Shown here in pieces: positions 33,619 to 42,061 of a stretch of 64,000 bases of DNA. The notes beneath the pieces were generated by a model. The model ran no database searches. It saw nothing but the letters and a program-made list of their open reading frames with translations, and was not told where the DNA came from. The position numbers were made by a program, and so were the translations under genes. The DNA comes from Desulfoscipio sp. XC116. Lineage in GTDB: Bacteria; Bacillota; Desulfotomaculia; Desulfotomaculales; Desulfallaceae. The stretch is taken from positions 3,973,035 to 4,037,034 of the forward strand of contig NZ_CP156660.1 of the NCBI RefSeq assembly GCF_039851975.1. Direction: 5' to 3'. Each line of letters opens with the position of its first letter. The first letter of the stretch is position 1.

Positions 33619-33999
33619 TTAACTTAAAAATCTGTCATGCATTTTTTTAACATCATCAGCTGTCAGGCCATTATTGATGCAAGCTGCCACCTGGCTCCAC
33701 GACAGAGCGTTGATGTATCTCAAAGATAAAATCAGGCGCATCCTGCTGTCGGACACCGTATCAAGATAACGGTAAATACGTTTTAACTCATACAGACAAG
33801 AAGTAAAGGCCAAGTCCCTTTGTTTTTTGACCACCCTGATCATTGCTTCCAGATCTTCCTGATCAGTAACGCCCCCGCCATTAAGAACACTGTCGGCCTG
33901 TTCAAACTTAAGGTCCAGCAGCTTTTGGCTCAATTTATTATAGTCACGATTCAGCTGATAAAGCTGAGATAATTTCTTTTTGTCCATTTTTGTAGTCAT
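33619..33999 (-). CDS. phage-type sigma-like small regulator
   Basis: A 126-residue helical protein. The end (SDSRMRLILSLRYINALSWS, then QVAACINNGLTADDVKKMHD) is a sigma region 4-like HTH, as found in DUF1492/ArpU-type phage regulators. It is preceded by an intrinsic terminator and then by a truncated regulator fragment, the same order as in the 10.6-12.0 kb cluster. Confidence 0.55.
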   Translation of the reverse strand: MTTKMDKKKLSQLYQLNRDYNKLSQKLLDLKFEQADSVLNGGGVTDQEDLEAMIRVVKKQRDLAFTSCLYELKRIYRYLDTVSDSRMRLILSLRYINALSWSQVAACINNGLTADDVKKMHDRFLS

Positions 34000-34033
34000 T
34001 TACTTTGTTCCCCCGTTCTTTAAAGGCATAAGA

Positions 34034-34068
34034 AAAAGCCCTCGTGGATTACTCCTCAAAGGGCTTTT
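34034..34068 (-). terminator. intrinsic terminator between the two sigma-like genes
   Basis: On the minus strand AAAAGCCCT ... AGGGCTTTTT with a GAGGAG-containing loop, followed by CTTATG. It is the third instance in this window of a terminator just 5' of a sigma-like gene. Confidence 0.7.
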
Positions 34069-34143
34069 CGATACTTTGCATTTTTTGATAATACTATTAT
34101 AGCACCGACAAAGTGAAATAGACTGCACGTAAACCGTCCTCTT

Positions 34144-34341
34144 TTAACCCCCATACAACATCTTTGTCAGTTTCCCCAGGGAACGGCCACGGATTTTATC
34201 AACATACCTCTCACTGTACCCCAGCTTAACCTGTAGTCTTGCCGTTGCTCCTGAGCGCAGGGAATCACTCATGTAAAATTCCATTAAAACCAGCTGCTCG
34301 GTATCACTGAGATAAGACCAGGCCGGTTCAAACCAATCCAT
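34144..34341 (-). pseudogene. C-terminal fragment of a phage-type regulator
   Basis: The 65-residue frame is the tail of an HTH regulator (WSYLSDTEQLVLMEFYMSDS ... LGYSERYVDKIRGRSLGKLT). The frame stays open a few codons upstream (RLYKEF), then hits a stop at the IS21 junction near 34360, so the N-terminal part has been lost to the insertion. Confidence 0.6.
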
Positions 34342-34475
34342 AAATTCTTTGTATAAACGCTAGAATAAAAGTGAGCCATAAATGAGGGAAACGCCAGGAA
34401 AAAAGTGATCCACTTCAAATAAAGAAACCCCGTATAATTTAGAAGGATCTAATGCTGTTATGCGGGGGTGAAAGG

Positions 34476-35090
34476 GTGTCAATTGAAGTGGATATTTATG
34501 AAAAGATCCGGCATTTATATGAACATGAAGGCAAATCACAAAGAGCGATATCCAAAATACTCCGGGTATCACGTAATACCGTTAAGAAATACTGCGATGG
34601 TTCACACGTGCCGTGGGAACGCCAAGGGAAAAGTGGACGCCAGCAGTACGTGGTAACCGATGAAATTATGGAATTTATCAAAAGCTGCCTTGCCTCTGAT
34701 GAAGCAGAGAATATAAAGAAACAGAAGCACACTGCCAAGCGGATATACGATCGACTAGTGGACGAAAAAGGCTTTAAAGGTGGCGAATCAACGATACGCG
34801 AGATAGTAGCCAAGCTTAAAGAAAAGCAGAAAAAAGTATTTATACCATTATCATATGAACCTGGGGAAGCAATACAGATAGACTGGGGCGAAGCGACAAT
34901 TTACCTAGTTGGCAAAAAAATCAAGGTAAACCTATTTTGTATGCGTGAGTGTTACAGTGCAGATATATATTGTCGGGCCTTTTACCGCCAGAACGAAGAA
35001 AGCTTTCTTGAAGGCCAAATTACTGGATTTGAGTATTTTGATGGAGCGCCTAAGCTGTTCCTGCCGCCCTGTAATGCCCGAAAGCTAATG
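34476..35090 (+). pseudogene. istA: IS21-family transposase IstA, 5' part
   Basis: The start is at GTG 34476 (MSIEVDIYEKIRHLYEHEGK). HTH AISKILRVSRNTVKKYCDGS is followed by the beginning of the catalytic core (EPGEAIQIDWGEATIYLVGK, first Asp). The chain breaks near 35090, where it runs into the neighbouring transposon. No istB follows. The left 100 bp contain repeated GTGA-CCA terminal motifs, as expected for an IS21 end. It is non-functional. Confidence 0.8.
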
Positions 35091-35232
35091 GTGTTGCCTG
35101 TCCAGAAGTTGCCATATATAATGACCATATCATGAAGAAAGGAAAGACGCCCCTTTTTTTGGTGTACTGCTGCAGCAACAGCAATACCAGGGGCGCCACC
35201 ACGTATGGTCATTTTAACAGAATATGAGCTAA

Positions 35233-35754
35233 TTGAAAACCTTGAAAAAAGTGTTTTTTGTAAAGAGCGCGGAGCAGATTCCCTGTCCCTGTTGTAACGG
35301 GCCACTGGATGTCATCGGCAGCCGGCAACGCAAGTACATAAATGGCCTTGGCGATCAGATCGTGCTCATCATTCGCCGGCTCCGTTGTGAACACTGCCGT
35401 CGGATCCATCACGAACTTCCGGATATACTCGTCCCGTACAAACGCCACAGCAGAAAAAGCATTGAGGCGGTCATAGCCGGAGACACCGCACTGACCGTCA
35501 CCGCTGACGAATCCACATTAGGCCGTTGGCGCAGTTGGTTTAGTGAAATGTATTATCACTTCCTGGGTTGCCTGGCCTCCATCGCTACCTTACTCGGTAA
35601 CCAATCTGTGAAAGAATCGTCCTGTCTTTCCCAGTCTGCGCTCACAAGGATTTGGGACTATGTTGGCAACGCCACCGGCTGGCTGGCCAGAGTTGTCCGA
35701 TCAGTGGCAAACACAAATTGTTGGGTACATACCCGTTCTGCATTCCCGTCCTGA
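35233..35754 (+). CDS. DUF6431-like zinc-finger protein of a three-gene transposon
   Basis: A 173-residue protein with an N-terminal zinc-ribbon-like CPCCNGPLDVIG ... CEHCRRIHHELPDI (four Cys plus His) and a helical remainder. It precedes a DDE transposase and an ExeA-type ATPase in the same orientation, an arrangement seen repeatedly in Peptococcaceae-type elements. It probably contributes to target or end recognition. The family name is from memory and moderately certain. Confidence 0.6.
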   Translation: MKTLKKVFFVKSAEQIPCPCCNGPLDVIGSRQRKYINGLGDQIVLIIRRLRCEHCRRIHHELPDILVPYKRHSRKSIEAVIAGDTALTVTADESTLGRWRSWFSEMYYHFLGCLASIATLLGNQSVKESSCLSQSALTRIWDYVGNATGWLARVVRSVANTNCWVHTRSAFPS

Positions 35755-35803
35755 CGGTCAGGATATAAACTCATGCTAAGCCTAAAAATTAGGGGGTTTT
35801 AGC

Positions 35804-37156
35804 ATGAAAGACCAACAAAAGGCCGAAGAGATTGCCGCTCAGCGGATGCAACTACTATCCCCGCTGCTAGCGGACGGGCTTGATGCGGCCAAAATCAGGG
35901 AAATTAAGAAAGATATCTGCCAGCAGACCGGACTATCCGAGCGTACGCTGCGCAGATACCTGGCCCAGTACCGGGCAGTCGGCTTTAGGGGACTAAAACC
36001 TAAAGGCAAAGGCCGGCAAACCGAAGAAGCTATACCATCAAATATCCTAACTCAGGCCATCCTGTTGCGTCGTGAGGTGCCCGGTCGCAGCATCGCTCAG
36101 ATCATTCAGATTATGGAATGGGAAGGGCTGATCCAGGAAGGGCGGATTAAACGCAGCACCCTGCAGGAGAAGTTGGCCGAGAAAGGCTACAGCACAAGAC
36201 AGATGCGCATGTACTCCGACAGCGGCGTGGCGGCTCGGCGATTCCAAAAGAAGCACCGCAACCAGCTCGTACATTCCGACATCAAATACGGCCCCTACCT
36301 GCCAATCGGCAAGGATGGCGCTAAAAAGCAGGTCTACCTGGTCACCTTCATCGACGATGCCACCCGCTTTGTGCTGCACGGCGAGTTCTACCCGACGCTG
36401 GATCAGGTCATTGTAGAAGATTGCTTCCGTAAAGCGATTCACAAATACGGAGTTCCCGAAGCGGTATATTTCGACAACGGTAGCCAGTATCGCACTAAAT
36501 GGATGCATCGCACCTGCAGCAAATTAGGCACCCGGCTAGTATTTGCAAAACCGTACTCTCCGGAGGCAACCGGTAAAGTAGAAAGGTTTAACCGGGTGGT
36601 GGACGCCTTCTTAGGCGAGGCCAAACTGGAAAAACCACAATCGCTGGACAAGTTAAATGAGCTGTTTTGGGTCTGGCTGGAGGAGTGCTACCACAACAAG
36701 CCGCATTCCGGGCTAGATGGTAGCGCCAGCCCGCATGCTGCCTACCGCAGTGACAACAAGGCACTAAGGTATTTGGATCCACAAACCATCGCTAACGCCT
36801 TTTTGCACTGTGAAAAACGGAAAGTGGACAAGGCTGGCTGCATCAGCTTTAACGGCAATAAGTACGAAGTCGGGCTGCCGTTTATCGGGTGTAAAGTGCA
36901 AGTCATCTACGACCCCGCTAACATCACTGAACTGACTATTGAATATGAAGGGCACGCACCCTGGACAGCTAGGCAGTTAGTAATCGGCCAGCGAGCCGGG
37001 AAACGCCCCCCGCTGCCGGAACACCTGCAGCCCAAGCCCGCCGAATCGTCGCGACTCCTGGCTGCAGCCGCCCTGAAAAACCAGCAGCGTAAAGAGCAGC
37101 AGGCTCCAGCCATTTCTTTTAGAGCCGTGAACAAGGAGGATAACAGTCATGTTTGA
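35804..37156 (+). CDS. DDE transposase (IS481/TnsB-like rve integrase)
   Basis: A 450-residue protein. The N-terminal HTH (QTGLSERTLRRYLAQYRAVG) is followed by a retroviral-integrase core with catalytic residues in LVHSDIKYGPY, VYFDNGSQYRT and EATGKVERFNRVVD, and a C-terminal beta-barrel domain (CISFNGNKYEVGLPFIGCKV). All three acidic residues are intact. It overlaps the ATPase gene by 8 nt. It works with the downstream AAA protein, as in Tn7/Mu-like pairs. Confidence 0.85.
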   Translation: MKDQQKAEEIAAQRMQLLSPLLADGLDAAKIREIKKDICQQTGLSERTLRRYLAQYRAVGFRGLKPKGKGRQTEEAIPSNILTQAILLRREVPGRSIAQIIQIMEWEGLIQEGRIKRSTLQEKLAEKGYSTRQMRMYSDSGVAARRFQKKHRNQLVHSDIKYGPYLPIGKDGAKKQVYLVTFIDDATRFVLHGEFYPTLDQVIVEDCFRKAIHKYGVPEAVYFDNGSQYRTKWMHRTCSKLGTRLVFAKPYSPEATGKVERFNRVVDAFLGEAKLEKPQSLDKLNELFWVWLEECYHNKPHSGLDGSASPHAAYRSDNKALRYLDPQTIANAFLHCEKRKVDKAGCISFNGNKYEVGLPFIGCKVQVIYDPANITELTIEYEGHAPWTARQLVIGQRAGKRPPLPEHLQPKPAESSRLLAAAALKNQQRKEQQAPAISFRAVNKEDNSHV

Positions 37157-37712
37157 ATCCTTCTACGGCCTGTCTAAAACACCGTTCTCCCGGGACATCC
37201 CAACGGATCAGTTGTACCAATCGCTGATGCTAGATGAGACACTGGGCCGATTGGAATATGCCGCCCGTAGGCAACTTTTCGCCGTGGTTACCGGTGACTG
37301 CGGTACCGGTAAAACAACCACCATCCGCCTGTTCAAGGCCTCTTTAAATCCGGCCATGTTCATGGTGATGTATCTGGCGGACTCCAAACTTACCCCCCGG
37401 CATTTCTACAAGGGCCTATTGGAACAGCTAGGCTGTGAAGCCAAGTTTTATCGCGGCGACGCCAAGCGTAAACTGCCGCACCTGGACCGTTCCCAAGTCG
37501 GGGAATATATTAATCGGCACCTGGCTTATGCCGGTGCCGAACACGATATCTTTTCAGATAATGCGGTTGATCAGGTGTTCCGGTATTCCAGCGGTGCAGT
37601 CAGGCTTGTTAACAAAGTCTGCACCCATTGCTTGCTCTATGGAGCTCAAAACGGTCGTCGGATTATTGATGATCACATGGTGAAGTTGGTTATCCAGGGA
37701 GAATTGTTATAA
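37149..37712 (+). CDS. ExeA/TnsC-like AAA ATPase with internal deletion
   Basis: Only 187 residues, against about 265-270 for the family. Residues 1-115 carry FYGLSKTPFSRDIPTDQLYQ and Walker A TGDCGTGKTTTIR; then the chain jumps from GDAKRKL straight to PHLDRSQVGEYINRHLAYAG and the normal end. The missing roughly 80 residues should contain Walker B (DEAH-like) and sensor 1. The frame is kept. The ATPase is predicted to bind but not hydrolyse ATP, so the transposon is likely defective. Confidence 0.75.
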   Translation: MFESFYGLSKTPFSRDIPTDQLYQSLMLDETLGRLEYAARRQLFAVVTGDCGTGKTTTIRLFKASLNPAMFMVMYLADSKLTPRHFYKGLLEQLGCEAKFYRGDAKRKLPHLDRSQVGEYINRHLAYAGAEHDIFSDNAVDQVFRYSSGAVRLVNKVCTHCLLYGAQNGRRIIDDHMVKLVIQGELL

Positions 37713-37795
37713 TTCTCCCTTCCCCGGGCCGGTGGGCACTAAGTCCGTCAATTCACGGACAACTAACACCGTCTATTGCTGGACGTTACAGATCG

Positions 37796-38128
37796 TCAGT
37801 AACAATACGGAGGCTTTTCCGAACGGCGGCAGGTATCAACGTATTCTTCCCATAAGAGCTTTAGTGTCACACCGCTTTTCAAAAGTTCCTTGTGGACGTA
37901 ATCGTAATCAGGAGTGACAAGAACAGGCACCTGTGATTCCTCTGGGAATAGCTGTTGGCGCAGTTCCTGATCGTTCAAGGAATTCAGGGAATCTTTGAAA
38001 ACCGGATGGTCCTGCAACGCCTTAAAAACCTTTGCCACCGTGTTTCTGGACACTTTCAGGGTATTCGCAATTCTCCGCTGGCTATAGCCCTTAGTGCGAA
38101 GCTGCAAAATTTGTTTTTCTTTGGACAT
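37796..38128 (-). pseudogene. second IstA-type transposase, N-terminal remnant
   Basis: The frame begins MSKEKQILQLRTKGYSQRRI with an HTH (ANTLKVSRNTVAKVFKAL) and ends GVTLKLLWEEYVDTCRRSEK before a stop at the transposon boundary. It belongs to a different IstA branch from the 34.5 kb copy and points the other way. The catalytic domain is absent. Confidence 0.7.
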
Positions 38129-38145
38129 AAATATGTCCCCCTTTC

Positions 38146-38187
38146 GTAAGTATTACGGCATTACCGCAATTTCATTGTAATACTTAC
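38146..38187. repeat. 11-bp inverted repeat upstream of the IstA remnant
   Basis: GTAAGTATTAC and GTAATACTTAC are separated by 20 bp, flanked by CCCCC/GGGGG. Probably the promoter-proximal end or operator of the degenerate IS21-type element. Confidence 0.5.
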
Positions 38188-38269
38188 TTTGGGGGCTCTC
38201 GATAGCGGATTCTCCTTCTAAAACCACTGGATCTCAATCCCGGATTGCATGGCTCTATATATCGGATTT

Positions 38270-38415
38270 AGTGGCTCAAAGCCGCCGGAATATTCACCGT
38301 GGTGTGATGAAGCCTTTGTGAAAGCAAAAGCCGAGGATAAGCCGGTTTTCCTTTCTATTGGGTATAAGCTGATCAACATGATTTTATGAACTTGTCACTG
38401 GCACCATGTCAGTTA
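38270..38415 (+). pseudogene. YyaL-type thioredoxin-domain protein fragment
   Basis: The frame SPWCDEAFVKAKAEDKPVFL-SIGY matches the conserved start of DUF255/YyaL proteins (WxxEAFxKAxxEDKPIFLSIGY). Their next motif TCHWCHV appears after a 25-nt intrusion, in another frame, as TCHWHHV. It is the scar of a once-complete gene. Confidence 0.65.
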
Positions 38416-38436
38416 CTTGAGCCAGATTGAATAACG

Positions 38437-38468
38437 ATGCACCCCCACTTTTGAAAAGGGGGGCGCAT
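38437..38468. terminator. GC-rich hairpin near the end of the cmr operon
   Basis: ATGCACCCCC ... GGGGGGCGCAT with TTTTGAAAA at the tip. It has a T-rich tail (TTTTCAATTTT) on the + strand only. Read leftward it is a strong stem about 70 nt after the cmr6 stop and may protect or end the cmr transcript. Confidence 0.45.
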
Positions 38469-38539
38469 TTTCAATTTTAGTTTAAATCTCTTGTTAACTT
38501 ACTCTTAAATTGTCATTAATTGGGCTGTGGCTTATTTGC

Positions 38540-39478
38540 TTATTCAACATGACCCAGTCCATATCCTATGGCAGTTTTTGCACCGATGCCGTAATCTATT
38601 AAGGCCTCCTTTACCACTTCTTGGATGCTGTCTAATAATTCAGTCTCTAGATACCCATAACTGCCAAAATAAATGGTAAATTTAACTGGTTTTACAGCAG
38701 GAAAAAACAATGGGATCGGATTTCCATAATCAGCAGGCGGCCCAGGCGGTTGTTGTCCGTAATAGCCTGCATAATGTGGGGTTTGCGCATCAAAGAATAT
38801 AGTTGGTACCGCCGATGGAAAAACATCCAAAAAGATGAGTTTACCTCTTTTCGCCTTTTCTTCACCGCTGCCCAAAAGATCATTCAATTGTTTTACCGAC
38901 ATGAACGCGCGGGAATAGTCTTTATTTTGATAGATTTCTTTTTGGCAATAATGACGGGTCAACCCTTTCAGCGAACTGGCAGGGATATACGGCAACCCAT
39001 AAAGATGGTGCAACGTCATGCCAGGAATATTCCCATAAGGGCTTTCACCGCCTATCCCGATCATCAGCTTGTCAATCGGCGTATAGAAAAGGACGCGGTG
39101 TTGCCTAAATCCCTCGGCAATTCGTTTATTCCGTTCGGTTATGGCCTTGATAATTTCTCGACAATAGGTCATATTAAGTTGGGAATGGGTATAGGACGCT
39201 TCTTTTTTACCATGTTTATTAATTTTAAATTTCTTTATATTTAAGGATTTGACGTAAATCAGCGGCTTGGGGGAACGATCTTCTTTCTTATCTCCCCAAA
39301 TTTTATATTGCACGGAAAAATGGTGCAGCATAAGCGCATAGTTCTCAATGTCTTTTTCGCTTGCCAAAATTTTAGCGCTGGATTCCGGCAATTGATATTG
39401 AAAAAATTCAAAGCGTTCATCTATTGTTTTATTTTCTTTCTCAGAGATTTTGACAGTTTTTTCGGTCAAATTATCCAT
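38540..39478 (-). CDS. cmr6: type III-B CRISPR RAMP protein Cmr6
   Basis: A 312-residue Cas7-group RAMP that caps the target-RNA 3' side of the Cmr backbone. The start is the fourth codon Met, whose ATG overlaps the cmr5 stop as ATGGATAA. Typical segments are GLPYIPASSLKGLTRHYCQ and the C-terminal glycine-rich loop IGAKTAIGYGLGHVE. It is the last gene of the TIR-SAVED-cmr1-2-3-4-5-6 operon. Confidence 0.92.
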   Translation of the reverse strand: MDNLTEKTVKISEKENKTIDERFEFFQYQLPESSAKILASEKDIENYALMLHHFSVQYKIWGDKKEDRSPKPLIYVKSLNIKKFKINKHGKKEASYTHSQLNMTYCREIIKAITERNKRIAEGFRQHRVLFYTPIDKLMIGIGGESPYGNIPGMTLHHLYGLPYIPASSLKGLTRHYCQKEIYQNKDYSRAFMSVKQLNDLLGSGEEKAKRGKLIFLDVFPSAVPTIFFDAQTPHYAGYYGQQPPGPPADYGNPIPLFFPAVKPVKFTIYFGSYGYLETELLDSIQEVVKEALIDYGIGAKTAIGYGLGHVE

Positions 39479-39950
39479 CGCTTTCACCTGCTTGATCGGG
39501 CTGTTTCCGATTGGTTTTTTTTCTTTTTATCATTCCTTCAGCAAAGCGTTTCATCCACGCTAATAAGGCCATCGCCTCATTGGTCATTGTTTTATATTCG
39601 TCAATGGAGGAATGAGTAATTTTATACATCAAATCCGGCTCGTCTTCCGCTAGGATACCGGACTGTTTCAGCCATAGGGTAATTTGTTCATAGATTGCTT
39701 TATAAGCTCGATCCTGATCATTTTGTTTTGAAAAGTAAAAGGCCATGGCGGCTCCAAAACCGTTATTTTTAATCATCATCGGCATAGAAACAACTCTGGC
39801 CCTGTATTTCGTTTTGTCTTCTTCATTGACCGGCAATTTTACATATTCGGACACCGCCTGATAGGCATAGGCGGCCCGCCCGCCGGCAATTGTTTTTCTT
39901 GATCCCGTCGATTCTTTTTCCTGACGGCTCTCGTCTTCTTTGTTAAGCAT
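39471..39950 (-). CDS. cmr5: type III-B CRISPR small subunit Cmr5
   Basis: A helical small subunit (Cas11) of 159 residues from the coupled ATG (ATGCTTAA overlap with cmr4). The conserved run YRARVVSMPMMIKNNGFGAA and the late WLKQSGILA identify Cmr5. It lines the crRNA-target duplex in multiple copies. A basic KRKKTNRK tail near the C-terminus is compatible with RNA contact. Confidence 0.92.
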   Translation of the reverse strand: MLNKEDESRQEKESTGSRKTIAGGRAAYAYQAVSEYVKLPVNEEDKTKYRARVVSMPMMIKNNGFGAAMAFYFSKQNDQDRAYKAIYEQITLWLKQSGILAEDEPDLMYKITHSSIDEYKTMTNEAMALLAWMKRFAEGMIKRKKTNRKQPDQAGESDG

Positions 39951-40944
39951 CAGCTTCATCCCCCTTTGGGGGAGTATTTGCTTTAGCCGAATTTAATTTT
40001 ACCCCGATCAATCCTTTCCCCAGCGTCATTGAGCCGCCAATCTGCAGAATGTCCGGCATGTTCTTCTCCAGAAAGTCAGCGATAAATTCAGGCTGCTTTT
40101 CTACGGCGATATCTTTGATTTTAGCCACCTGCGTTTGATCTTTCTTGTCTATAAAGATAGGAGAAATCAATACTAGACTATAGAGGAGGGAATCCGACGG
40201 CAGGTATTCCTCGTTGAACAGAGCGCCATCCTCAACAGTGCCGGATTCACCGATGCGGACTCTGGTAATTACTTCTGTGGAAAGGTTAACGAAATCTCTA
40301 AAATCGTCATCGTTGATGACGGCCACATGATCGGCAAACATCTGCTCTGTTAGCTCATTTTGGGGCAAGAATTTTTTAATTTCCGTTACGAAGCAACTCA
40401 ACTTGGAGCATTCCTGCACGGATATAGGAAACTCTTCAAGCATAATTCTTAAGGGATCGCTGCTTAAACACAAGGCGCTGTTAGGGATTATTGTATTTTC
40501 TGCGGGTATTTCTAGCGGAAGCGATATTCCCGCTATTTTCATATCGTCCCAGAAACGCTTTAAGACCAAAGGGCAAGTCACCCAGGCAAACACGCCTTTT
40601 ACAGATTTGACAGGAAAAAAGAGCAGCCGGGCGTCCGAAAGGGCCACTGCCGAAGCAAATTTACCGTCTTCTTCTGATTCTGGGCCAAAGGCAAAGTACA
40701 CCATGCTTTTATAATCAATCTCCTGTTCACCATATTTCCATATTTTATCCGCTGGAGCCCGGAAAGCTTCTTGGGACAAAAGAGCTTCCTTGATACAGCC
40801 TTTCATGCTGGAGCCCTCTATTTTGGGAAACGAAGTATGATTTTCTCTTTGTATCGGCAGGTCCACAATCCCCAAATCGCTGCCGCTTCCCACATGCATG
40901 GGAGTTAAGGCGGACAAAAACAAGGCTTTGCTTAACTTAAACAT
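39943..40944 (-). CDS. cmr4: type III-B CRISPR backbone RNase Cmr4
   Basis: A 333-residue Cas7 from the ATG overlapping the cmr3 stop (ATGTTTAA), with GGAGGGG upstream; an ATG six codons earlier is less likely. HVGSGSDLGIVDLPIQRENH aligns with Pyrococcus Cmr4 so that Asp28 corresponds to the cleavage residue Asp26. IEGSSMKGCIKEAL and the Gly-rich GGSMTLGKGLIGVKL are also present. Target RNA cleavage at 6-nt intervals, and hence timed shut-off of signalling, should be intact. Confidence 0.93.
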   Translation of the reverse strand: MFKLSKALFLSALTPMHVGSGSDLGIVDLPIQRENHTSFPKIEGSSMKGCIKEALLSQEAFRAPADKIWKYGEQEIDYKSMVYFAFGPESEEDGKFASAVALSDARLLFFPVKSVKGVFAWVTCPLVLKRFWDDMKIAGISLPLEIPAENTIIPNSALCLSSDPLRIMLEEFPISVQECSKLSCFVTEIKKFLPQNELTEQMFADHVAVINDDDFRDFVNLSTEVITRVRIGESGTVEDGALFNEEYLPSDSLLYSLVLISPIFIDKKDQTQVAKIKDIAVEKQPEFIADFLEKNMPDILQIGGSMTLGKGLIGVKLNSAKANTPPKGDEADA

Positions 40945-42061
40945 CTTCCACCCCTCCTTCAACTTTTCCGATCAGACAAAAGCCAAATCCTTCATTGCTC
41001 CGTTCACTGCTTATCTTTTTCCCGTGCAACAGCTCCATTGCATCGGCGAAGGTTCCTTCTTGCAATAGTTCAAAATAATAAACACTGCCTGCCGGAACCG
41101 CATACCGCATTGCTTTAGGCCTACCTTTTTTCATATCAAAGCCGCCTACACCCGCATATCTTCCTATCGCCGCTGCCCTCAGTTTCACTTTTATTTCCGC
41201 GTTATCCTGCTTATAAGTGCCAATATAATCCGGTTCTTCAAATCCCCAGTCAGGCAGCCAGCCTCCTGAAAAGATAGCCGGTGTTGCCATGTAAAGCTTA
41301 AAATATTGAGAAGAAGAAGCTTCCATCTTGAATTCGGGTTTTGTAGAGACTGCTGTCAGTTGAGAAGCTTTAGACTCACCACCTATTTTAATCACGGCCT
41401 GTTGAGGCAAATCAACTCCGCTGGTTTCCACAAACAAGGTTATTCTTTTATTCTGCTGATTAATGGGCCGGACCGTCCTTATCTGGTAAAACATAGACTC
41501 TTCACTCATCCCTGTGTTTCTGTCGATTTTAATACCGATTCTGGCTTCACTGCTGATAAAATCAGCAAGGGGTTTGCAAACAAGAGATTTTTTCTGATCC
41601 TGTAAATAGGCGTTTAAGACGTTATGATCAATATAAAAACCTCCCGGCAAATCTATATCTTTCCCTGACCGTGTTAGTTCTTCCTGTCGCAGAACATAAG
41701 GCAAGGGATGAGAACTGATCTCTTTTGCCCTTTGCAATGTGAGTGTGTTGGCCGAATATTTCGACGACGTCCCCTCTTCTTTTATTTCTTTCACAGCTAC
41801 ATCCATAGGCAGTGGAAATAAAAAATCTTCTTCCTGCTTGAAGCAGGTTAAGCCGATCTCCAGATCCCGGGTGGGATCATCCTCCTCTCCGGCTCGGACA
41901 AAGCTCTCCATATGGTGAGCAAAGTAACAGCTTCTCAGTGCTCCGGCATATACAGACGGCAAGGGGGGGAACATGCTTTTGCCATAAACATCAGCTGTAG
42001 CGTCAAAAGGTGCGGCGTCCCGAAAAAATAACGTATCCAATGCCTCGATCTCATAGTACAT
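40937..42061 (-). CDS. cmr3: type III-B CRISPR RAMP protein Cmr3
   Basis: A 374-residue Cas5-type subunit that holds the crRNA 5' tag beside Cmr2. It opens MYYEIEALDTLFFRDAAPFD and has PPLPSVYAGALRSCYF, GGFDMKKGRPKAMRYAVPAG and the terminal NEGFGFCLIG. It begins immediately after the cmr2 stop (TGAATG). Confidence 0.92.
   Translation of the reverse strand: MYYEIEALDTLFFRDAAPFDATADVYGKSMFPPLPSVYAGALRSCYFAHHMESFVRAGEEDDPTRDLEIGLTCFKQEEDFLFPLPMDVAVKEIKEEGTSSKYSANTLTLQRAKEISSHPLPYVLRQEELTRSGKDIDLPGGFYIDHNVLNAYLQDQKKSLVCKPLADFISSEARIGIKIDRNTGMSEESMFYQIRTVRPINQQNKRITLFVETSGVDLPQQAVIKIGGESKASQLTAVSTKPEFKMEASSSQYFKLYMATPAIFSGGWLPDWGFEEPDYIGTYKQDNAEIKVKLRAAAIGRYAGVGGFDMKKGRPKAMRYAVPAGSVYYFELLQEGTFADAMELLHGKKISSERSNEGFGFCLIGKVEGGVEDV

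Noticed and set aside
34476-38128. A complete IS21 element
   Set aside because: Two different truncated istA pieces in opposite directions and no istB; a separate transposon lies between them.
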